From NCBI GenBank assembly GCA_029961685.1, contig JARWKL010000008.1:23283981-23347980 (forward strand): a stretch of DNA of 64,000 nucleotides. The letters run 5' to 3'. The position numbers and the translations under genes are program-made. This document shows positions 55,873-64,000 of the stretch, one piece after another (the stretch's first letter is position 1; every line of letters starts with the position of its first letter). The notes under the pieces were generated by a model. It was not told the DNA's origin. It was given only the letters and a program-made list of their open reading frames with translations, and searched no databases. This stretch comes from Aristolochia californica (taxonomy: Eukaryota > Streptophyta > Magnoliopsida > Piperales > Aristolochiaceae).

Positions 55873-57466
55873 ATGGTATGAAGCTACCTCTTCTTCAATA
55901 ATATTGTCTCATCAAAAGAGACACAATAGCAGCAACTTAAATGGGCTTGGCTTGGGCTCACTTAACACAACCCAAAATAATCCTTGTAATATTACCCATG
56001 AAATAATCTAATGCACATATATAGACCAAATAATATGTTGACCAAAGAATAATCTGTCAATTCTTCAAAAATAATAATCCAGCCACAGAAAAAAAATTAC
56101 CGAGTCGCGTCAAAATCTTGGGCACGCATATCGAGGCAAAAAATAAGTGGCCCGAGTCAAGTTGGCCCGGACCCGAGTTGACTCGGTCCGAGTTGGTCTG
56201 GGTTGACTCGGTCGGCGGGGAACTCGGCTTCCTGGTTCGAGTTGACTCGGGCGCGATGAATAGGTGTGGATTATTTCGGAAACATGAAATATTTCTACGG
56301 TGCATATTTTTCCCGACTTCCGAACAGAGCGGCAAGAGATAATTCTTCGGGAGGAAAATTTCTGAATAACAACAATCCAGCAGAGAGATCTTGAAGATGA
56401 AACGGAAACGGAAACTTTCCGAAATAAGAGACATTACTAGGACGACGACAACTTCCGAAAAACTGCAACGCATAGCTGGCACTCGGGAAGCTCATCGGCG
56501 CTAGCAGAGTGAATAATTCTCAGAGAGGCGGCGAAGGAATCTCCGTTTTCTACTTGGCTTCCCTTTGCGCTGCCCGGTGTTACTTCTTCTTCGGCACAAG
56601 TGGCGAACAGAGAATGACGAAAAAAACGCAGCAGCAGTCGTTTTTCACGTTCATGGTGCCATCGTCTCCGGCAATGGCGATGTGACCTTTGGCCCCCAAC
56701 TAAACGGCAACCCATCGACAGCAGTAGTTGTTTTTTTTTTCTCTCGGCGCCGACGGACTCTCTCCGGTAACAGTCCAGAGATGCACGACGCCGAACAGAG
56801 TGGTCGTCTTCCTCCCCGCGACCTTGGCTCCAGAACAACACGGGACAGCATAAAAAAACTCGGCAGACTGGTGGAGCTTGGTTTCAAGTGGTAGAAAAAC
56901 GATCCAGCAAAGAAATCTTGAAGATGGAAACGGAAACTTTCCAAATAGAAAATTTTTGAAACCTGCTGTTAAACAGCAAAGAGGCCGACACTTTTGGAAA
57001 CAGCAACGAGAATCGAAAAAATATGCTTCTTAAAGAAATAGGTATCTGCCGTTAATGAAGTGTTGAAACAGTAAACCAAACCGAAACATCTGCTTCTGAA
57101 AAAAAAACCACGATCTGGCTGGCAATGTAAAGTAATGGTAATACGATCTGCTGGAAATATAACCAGTTGTAGCCTAGCAAGAGCAACTTCGGACGACAAT
57201 CATACAGCAAGAGACGAGCAATGCTGGTGGTGAGATTCCAACGGAAGGCAACCGAGACACAAAGGAGGTCTAGTGCAAAAAAAAAAACTAATCAAAGAAC
57301 CAATCAAAACTAACAAGATACGGGAAAAAAACTAATCCAAGAATCAATAAAAACTAACAGCAAGATGATGAGAAAAAAATAAGAAACGGTAGAACAAAGA
57401 AAATATGGGTTTTTTTAATCCAAAAAACCATAGATGTGAGTCCTGAAAATCAAAGTTTTGATGCTA
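55873..57466 (-). other. N2 interior, non-coding
   Basis: 56145-56255 is packed with gagttgactcgg-type units. 56260-57230 is GC-rich with open frames up to 141 codons on the minus strand that show no known motif and biased Ser/Arg/Leu content. A ~60-bp segment with gatcttgaagatg-aaacggaaacttt occurs twice (56390 and 56915). 57260-57400 repeats 'caaaactaacaag'. No primer-site consensus; tagcatcaaaac (minus, 57455-57466) may be a decayed one. Confidence 0.6.
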
Positions 57467-57881
57467 TGTTGATTTTTAGGACTCCATGAATTTAGCTCAT
57501 GGAGAAAAAGGGAAAGGAACCCATTGGGAGTAAACTGGAAGAAGGGTTATGGAATTGATTCTTCCTTACCCTCCCCCTGAAGCTCTATTTATAGATTTAT
57601 GAAACTACAATATTATAATAATACCCCTAAACTTAGGGTTTAGGGTTTAGGGTTTTAACCCTGGAACTTTAACATAATTACATCAACGCCATCTCTATGA
57701 GATGACCCTTTATTTACCATCCTGCCATCAGTGTATGTGGGCCTCTGGGCCTTGAGCTCGTCTTCAATCTCTCTTGGATGCATGGGTCTTCCTTGGTCTT
57801 ATGGGCTTGAGCCCATCTTCTAATACACTTTGATATGTGGGCCTTCCTTGGTCGTGTGAGCATGGGCCCTGTCTTGCAACA
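57467..57881 (-). repeat. N2 5' LTR
   Basis: 415 bp, TGTTGATTTTTAGG...CTTGCAACA on the plus strand, matching 54705-55141. It also has the gggtttagggtttaggg motif (57635-57655). Confidence 0.9.
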
Positions 57882-57886
57882 GGAAG

Positions 57887-58502
57887 TATGATTGTTACCT
57901 AATTGCCTCGTTCTGGTTAAAGGTATTTTCCTTTAGTATTTCTTCATTTTATCTTTTCTTGTTTTCGTCACTTCAGAGCAATGCCTAGGCCAATTATCTA
58001 AAAAGTATTGGAGTGTGCCCAATATCCACCTAGAGTTAAGTCTTTTATTATTCACCCAAGAGGTGATTTGTGTTTGAGGTACCCTTATAAAGTGACTGGT
58101 TTTTTTGTTAAGCCCTAAAGTTGGGTAGTTTTTCTTTCTTTAAAATTAAGCAGAGTGTGTTTTAGACTATGACTATTTTGACTAGTGTGTGGAGCTTTGT
58201 TGTACAACTAGGAGTGATTTTTTTTCTTCCACATCGTGTTTTGTCCAAGTTGGGTCTCTATGTCTTTTTCATCCTTAGCTTGAGGGGGAAAAGTAGGAGA
58301 AAAAGTACACGAAAAAGGTATTTTATTTTACATGTTGTGGTAATTATTATGTGACAAAAATATTCAAGAAAGGGGGATAACAAATGATGAAGATTTAACA
58401 TCTATGAAATTGTTTTAGCCAATTAAGATTGTATACCAAGATTGAAGACCAAGAATCCTTTCCATTGCAAGCTGAAGTTATAAACTCCACCTTGAGGGGG
58501 AG
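57887..58502 (+). other. Non-coding 3' end of an element ending in L1
   Basis: The continuation of the sequence broken by N2. No reading frame of interest. A purine tract, ccttgagggggag (58489-58502), marks the end of a plus-strand element whose coding part is missing. Confidence 0.5.
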
Positions 58503-58823
58503 TGTTGAGCAACAAATATGGAAGAGTCTTAGATGATTCTCACAACAAGAAGTTGCACAAGGCCATAATTAATATGGTGAAGTCTTACATGAGTCTCACA
58601 AAAGGAGATCTCATAGGAGAGTCTTAGTTAAAGGTGTTTTAGTTATGTTAGTCTTTTATTTATGTTTTATTGTTCAATTATTTTAAGACTTATCTTTTAG
58701 TGTTTAACTTTGGGTGTAACTGGGACAAGGGTAGTTTGATTGTTATATGATTCCACTTATTTCCTCAATTACAAATACATACTCATTATATTCATATTAC
58801 AATGATTAAGTGAAGTTTTTCTT
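58503..58823 (+). repeat. L1: 3' LTR cut by C5
   Basis: Starts TGTTGAGCAACAAATATGG after a purine tract and is interrupted by the C5 LTR at 58824. Its first ~210 bp resemble 53344-53555. Confidence 0.7.
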
Positions 58824-59429
58824 TGTTGAATTTAGGATCCCTTTTCCAATATTCCGAGCAATAGAAAGAAGAAAGAAAAAGAAGAAAAGGGAAGAAGAGC
58901 TCTCGGGTAGAGAGAAGAAAAAAGAAAAAAGAAAAAAGGTATGAGCCAAGCAAAGAGAGAGGGACAGATTAACTCAAGAAGGAGATGTGTAACTTGATTA
59001 ATTCTAAATTACAACACCTCTATTTATAGTAGAGGAAGAGATAGAGTCCTTATACAATTTGTCTTTCAATCTCCTAATTACATTCCAACTCTAACTCTCT
59101 AAGATAAGTCTATTCAAAACAATCTACTAGAAGACTAATATGAGTTGAACTAGAACTCTTTCTTCAATCACGTGAATATAAGGGAGGAGGCCAGCTTGTG
59201 GCCTTATCTTTGTGGGTCCCTCATGATCTTCCATCTTATCTTGATAAGGTTGCCAGCTCATGGGATATTTGTGGGTCCATCTTGATCTTCAAGTCTTCTA
59301 ACTCATTTCAGCTTGTGCTTCTTAACTCCTTAACTCGTGCTAGCTTGGGTGAGGACTCTTCTTGGTGTCCCACATCCTCATGGTGGGTCCCACCAGCTCG
59401 AGCACCATGGTGGGTCCCACATTGTAACA
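58824..59429 (-). repeat. C5 3' LTR
   Basis: 606 bp, TGTTGAATTTAGG...ATTGTAACA on the plus strand. Minus-strand TATA box at 59021-59028, in the same cctct/agagg context as in C1. Confidence 0.9.
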
Positions 59430-60895
59430 CTCCCCCACAAGCTAGGGGTGAGAAGACATCATATATGCCCAACATGTTGCATATTGTAGACATAATCTAG
59501 TGAGAATATCTGTAACTTACCTTTGCGATGATAAATGCTTTAGAGATAAGAAACCTGCATGGAATTTTTCTCATATAAAATGGCAGTCCACTTCAATATA
59601 CTTTGTTTTTTCATGGAATACTGGATTTGATGTAATGTGTATTGTTGCTTGATTATTACAATATAGATCTATCGGAGTTTCTTTGTAGAATCCCAATTCA
59701 GAGAGAAGAGATCTTATCCATAGGAGTTCACTAACAGTGTGTGCCATGCCTCTGTATTCTGCTTCTGCACTAGACCGTGCTACTACATTTTAAATTTTCC
59801 ATGTAACCAAATTCCCTCGAACCATCGTACAAAATCCCGAAGTAGATTTTCTGTCATCTGGGGATCCGGCCCAATCTGCATCTGTGAATCCTTCGATGTT
59901 GAAGTGACCATGGTTTTTATAGAGAAGCTCTCTTCCTGGAGCTCCTTTCAGATATCGTAGTATCCTTTCAAGTGCTTGCCAATGACTATGCTGTGGTTTG
60001 TGCATGTATTGACTTACCACATTTACTGCATATGAAATATTTGGCCTTGTTACACACAGGTAAATAAGTCTTCCCACTAGTCTTTGATATTTTCCAATAT
60101 CTACATCTTCTCTAGTGCCTCACAATAATTTTGTATTTGAGTCCATAGGAGTGTCTACTGGTTTGCATCCTATCATTCATGTCTCCTCCAGTAGATCAAA
60201 GGCATACTTCCTTTGGGATAGCACAATCCCGTCTGGATTGTAACACTTCAATACCGAAAAAATATTTGAGTAGTCCAAGATCCTTCGTCTTGAATTCAGC
60301 ACATATTTTTTCCTTTGTTTTCTGAATGCCCTCGGAATCACTATTAGTTAAAATGATATCATCAACATATACAGCCAGAATCACCTTACCTCTTGGTGTA
60401 TTTTCAATAAATACTGAGTGATCTCCAGAGCATTTGTAAAAGCCGGCCCGTATGAGGGCTTGACTAAGTTTCTCAAACCATGCCCGAGGGGACTGCTTTA
60501 TACCATATAAAGATTTTTTTAGGCGGCATACTGACTCCCCCCTCAACCACATACCCAGGTGGTTTTATGCATATAAATTTATTCTTTAATATCACCATTA
60601 AGAAATGCATTTGTCACATCAAGTTGATTTATCAGCCAAAATTAATTGGCCACCAGAGATAATAATATACGTACTGAGTGCATTTTTGCCACTGGAGAGA
60701 AGAAACCTGGAGAGAAGGTTTCTTCATAATCAATTCCATAACACTAAGTATAACATTTGGCAACCAGTCAAGCCTTCAGTCGTGCAATTGACCCATCTGG
60801 ATTATGTTTGATAGTATAAACCCACTTGCAACCAACGGGTTTTTTATCTGTTGGAAGAGGAACCAGTGACCTTGTATGATTGTCATTAAGTGCTT
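59430..60895 (-). pseudogene. C5 RNase H and reverse transcriptase
   Basis: RT frame 60552-60196: GESVCRLKKSLYGIKQSPRAWF, VYVDDIILTNSD (YVDD intact), KDLGLLKYFFGIEVLQS, then a shift. Frame 60077-59790 has GRLIYLCVTRPNISYAVNVVSQ and TDADWAGSPDDRKSTSG (RNase H Asp), then stops. The RT N-terminus (60560-60895) is broken by shifts. Confidence 0.85.
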
Positions 60896-62530
60896 TCATG
60901 TCTTCATCCACTGCTGTCTTCCACCCTGGATGTTGTAGAGCCTCCTGATAGGACTGAGGAACAAATATGGAGGAAAAAGAAGAAAGAAACTAACAACATA
61001 AGGTGAGAGGAAATGATGAGACACAAAATTTGAAATGGGATGAGAACTAGAAGGTCTAGTGCATGATCTAAGTTCTTTCCTTATAAAAATAAGATGAGTA
61101 TCATATTGAGAGCCAAAAATAATTGGTGATGAAGGACTTACCTCTATTAGATCTACTAACTCGATAGGTGTGGTGTCGGCCACTTGCTCTGGGGGTTGAA
61201 TAATCTTTGTATCACAAGGCACAACCGGTCGAGGAGAACATGGTACTGAGGACATACCAGGAAGAGCATTATTGGAGTAAAATGAAGAGTCTTTAAATAA
61301 TGTTACATCCTTGGACACAAATAAACGTTGAAGAGTGGGACTATAACAAACATAACCCTTTTGTGTGCGAGAGTATCCCAAGAAGATACACTTGATAGAT
61401 TTAGGATCAATTTTGTTGTGTCTAGGAAATGAATTATGAACAAAACATTGACATCCACAGACTTTCAAAGGTAGTGAAAATGGATCATCATTTGGTAATA
61501 ATCTAGGTTAAGGAGATTTATCACCAAGAATGGAAGATGGTAGACGATTTGTAAGAAAGCAAGCCGTAAGGACTGCATGAGGCCAATAAAAGTATGAAAC
61601 TGTCAAGGCATATAATAAACCTTGAGCTACCTCAAGAATATGATGATTTTTCCATTCGGCTACACCATTTGTTGAGGATTTTAGATGCATGATGTTTGAT
61701 GGATAATACCATTTTCTTGACAAAAAGAGTCAAGGTCTTTGAAAACATATTCTTTGGCATTATTAGACCGGAGAATTTTTATTTTTTGACCAAATTGTGT
61801 GAGTACCATAGCATGAAATGTCTTAAAAATAAATGGTATCTCAGAACGCTCCTTAAATATAAACAACCAAGTTGTGCGTGTGAAATCATCTATAAATGTC
61901 ATAAAATATTTTTCTTGATAAATGTTGGAGACACTCGAGGGCCCCCAAACATCAGTATGAATTAAAGAAAATGGAGTAACACTTTGACTTCTTGACAAGG
62001 AGAGTATGTACTCCTTTGTTGTTTACTCAATAGACAAACCTCACAATGAAATTCTAACCTTACTTTAAGAGAAGAAAACATATCATGAAGAGACTGTGTC
62101 GAAGGTCGTCCCAACCAATTGTGCCGTAACCGTGTCTCATTTTCAGTAGTGGCAACCATATTCATTTTTGGAACGTCCAAGTAGTAAAACCCCCCTTGTT
62201 CATAGCCTCCACCAATCACCTGCTTCGTTACAAGATCCTGAAAGACACATGAAGTGGGTGAGCAGGTAACATAGCAATTAAAATATTTTGTAGCTGACTA
62301 ATAGATAATAGATTCAAAGGGAAAGTAGGAATGAAAAGAATATCAGTGAGGGGAAGTGATGGTGTAACAGAAGTGGAACCTTTCCCTTGGACTTTGGTTT
62401 GAGAACCATCAGCTATGGTAACAAACTTGTGTGAAAGACTCAGAGATAGAGAATGTAATAAATTTTTGTTACCTGTAAGATGCTCGGAGGCTCATGAGTC
62501 AATTATCCTGGATGAAGATGAGGCAAATAG
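60896..62530 (-). pseudogene. C5 protease and integrase
   Basis: The protease is stopped inside its active site: RIIDS is followed by TGA where Gly of DSG belongs (near 62492). Pre-integrase in 62219-61962 (FHCEVCLLSKQQ). Integrase core 61998-61681: FSLIHTDVWGPSSVSN, TFIDDFTRTTWLF, ILRSNNAKEY (second catalytic Asp changed to Asn). Then NGVAEWKNHHILEVAQ (61680-61620) with the Glu. Tail 61468-60896: CGCQCFVHNS, KCIFLGYSRTQKGY. Confidence 0.83.
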
Positions 62531-63501
62531 CATACTTGAAGCGGTAGTGGCAGCAGTAGTTGTGGAGGAACTAGTAGAAGAACCCAACATTGTCTTCATT
62601 TTTTGAAATAGCTCATACTCTTCATCAGTAAAAATTTTATGTGCTACTGATTTTGTGGTTTGTTCTTCTTTTGTATCACTTACAAAGGCTTGATTAGCCC
62701 TTGTCAATTCTAACTGTCCATTGGCTTTATAGTGTAGCCAAATTTCTTAGAATGAGCACATTCTTCCCCATTTGATCTACCAGCACCAATCCTTTCACCT
62801 CTTCCTCTGCCTCAGCCTCGGCCACGGTTAGATGATGATCCTCTATGATCGGAATACATAGCGGATGATACTTCAGTAGTGGAGGAAGAAGTGTCTGTAA
62901 TATGAAGTAATATTGCACATACATCATCAAAATTGGGGACAGCAGAAGCACTCAGAAGTTGACTCTTGGCAATCTCAAGATGAGGTTTAACATTTGCAAG
63001 GTAAATAGCAGTAATTAAGGCTTTCTTCTGCTTGTCTTGGATAGAAATATATGTGGTTGAAGGCTGAGCTAACTTTCACTCATGAAGAAAGCCTCTAAAG
63101 CAGGCCAAGTACTCATGGATATTTTCTCCTTTTTTAGTATTCAACATTCTTTAGAGAATGTCATATGGTCTATGTAGAGTATCCGGAAAGAGTACAGTTT
63201 AGCACATGTCTCCCATATTTGTTTAGCAGTGTCAAGATGAATGACATTGTTGGAGACATGTTCTTCCATGCTATTGATTAGCCAACTAATCACCAAAAGT
63301 ATCATTTTTCAACCATTTGTTATAAAAAATATCATCTTCATCAATAGGTGGTCCTTGGGTGTTGAGGTGACCAAGTAGGTCTTTTGTTATAAGGAACCTC
63401 CGAACCAATGCAGACCAACTCATAAATTTTGATACCCAATATAAGGGTATGGTGGTAATTCTCAGTATATCACTTTTGATATTCATATTCTCTTCAGCCA
63501 T
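62531..63501 (-). pseudogene. C5 gag
   Basis: ATG 63501 (MAEENMNIKSDILRITTIP). Compared with C1 the start is open for 71 codons, then shifted. Helical-domain remnants lie between 63280 and 63000, an acidic/basic Glu-rich and RG-poor stretch at 62951-62727, and the gag end at 62707-62492 (EEYELFQKMKTMLGSS). The knuckles are mostly deleted between 62760 and 62700. Confidence 0.78.
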
Positions 63502-64000
63502 TATAAGCCCTTCTGCAAAAAAAATTCTAATAATAACACCAAGTAGTACTCTTCAAACAACTCGAGGTATGGGAAATTTTAGCATTGATGCTAAATTATT
63601 ATTCTGTTTTTTTCCTCTAATACCACTTATAAGAGACTCAATAATCTGATCATGGTCTGATTTTGGTTAATAGAAATTACAGGGGATTCTTGTGTCCACA
63701 AAAAAAAATTCCAACAATCTGATCATGGACTAATTTTGGCTAATAGAATTTCCAAACTGGCAAAACTGTGTTTATAGCTTCTTCTAGATAGAGAGGCATG
63801 CACATCCATAATATAATAAGATGAAAGCATTCACATACTCATCTTTAAATCATCTTCTAAATTTGGAAACTAGTAACATGAAAAAAAAATTAAGCACTTA
63901 TCTCACAGCTTGTGATCTTCCTTTATAAAAGAGCCTTCGTTGAGTGTTGTAGATCATCACTTCTTTAGAGCATTCATTTGATGATGGATCCTAAATTTAA
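63502..64000 (-). other. C5 leader with conserved hairpin
   Basis: Non-coding leader. tttagcattgatgctaaa (63578-63595) is an 8-bp inverted repeat followed by attattattc, at the same place as in C1. The primer site is just past the window end. Confidence 0.75.

Larger units (their letters stand above)
54705..57881 (-). mobile_element. N2: non-autonomous copia-type LTR element
   Basis: 3177 bp with perfect target duplication ggaag (54700-54704 and 57882-57886). LTRs of 437 and 415 bp. It is minus-oriented: the purine tract (reverse of ctccccctcaag) lies beside the left LTR, and a degraded primer-like site beside the right one. The interior keeps only the last RNase H residues of a copia pol, then tandem repeats and GC-rich non-coding sequence. 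No gag, protease, integrase or RT. Confidence 0.88.
58824..64000 (-). mobile_element. C5: Ty1/copia element, 5' LTR outside the window
   Basis: 3' LTR 58824-59429, purine tract 59430-59446, RNase H, RT, integrase, protease, gag and leader in copia order on the minus strand. The window ends at gatcctaaatttaa, the sequence that in C1 lies about 10 bases before the primer site. Same family as C1 by LTR and protein. Confidence 0.9.

Noticed and set aside
56057..56841. Minus-strand frames of 134-141 codons in N2
   Set aside because: No domain, competing frames on the other strand, Ser/Arg-rich; not supported as a gene.
1..64000. Host protein-coding genes
   Set aside because: Every frame with recognisable motifs belongs to a retroelement or the caulimovirid-like relic.

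Overview
This window is flowering-plant nuclear DNA from a repeat-dense (heterochromatin-like) region. The evidence is wall-to-wall LTR retrotransposons of plant type: Ty3/gypsy chromoviruses, an Athila-type gypsy element primed by tRNA-Asp, several Ty1/copia elements primed by initiator tRNA-Met, a TRIM, and a decayed caulimovirid-like (endogenous pararetrovirus) remnant. I see no host gene, no functional tRNA or rRNA gene, and no prokaryotic feature. The species cannot be named from the sequence. Names used here: E1 (pararetrovirus remnant); G1, G2, G3, G4 (chromovirus-type gypsy); A1 (Athila-like); N1, N2 (non-autonomous LTR elements); C1 to C5 (copia); T1 (TRIM); L1 (orphan LTR).

Layout. 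1-2625: decayed caulimovirid-like RNase H and downstream ORFs (E1). 2626-41260: one minus-strand chromovirus, G1, split by two insertions. The first, 3284-30798, is a plus-strand compound of two chromovirus bodies and three LTR positions (G2/G3). G4 (4083-7297) sits in its first LTR, and N1 (14702-16947) and A1 (17748-27980) sit in its second body. The second, 34653-40522, is the minus-strand copia C1 in G1 gag. Nesting is four deep at G4 (G1 > G2 > G3 > G4). Perfect 5-bp target-site duplications are visible for G4 (ccttc), N1 (cacta), A1 (ccttg) and N2 (ggaag), and one with a single mismatch for the G2 compound (ccgtc/ccctc).

41261-64000: decayed copia pieces. C2 gag (plus strand) carries a 309-bp TRIM and is cut by minus-strand C3. 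Then come an unassigned stretch, a plus-strand copia C4 with a structured leader and a hybrid 3' half, and N2, a pol-less element with six ~75-bp tandem repeats and two telomere-type motifs. Last are the orphan LTR L1 and the copia C5 (same family as C1), whose 5' LTR lies beyond the window.

The genes do not work together as a host pathway. Each element carried gag, protease, reverse transcriptase/RNase H and integrase for its own copying, and essentially all are now broken by stops, frameshifts, deletions or insertions. The best preserved coding region is A1: gag to integrase stays in one reading frame (19387-24756) with six stops and no frameshift, but the three catalytic aspartates of its reverse transcriptase are replaced. 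I found no convincing undescribed biological system. The most notable items are that catalytically altered but open RT, the hybrid-LTR compound element, the gag-only element G4, and the structured and shared non-coding modules.
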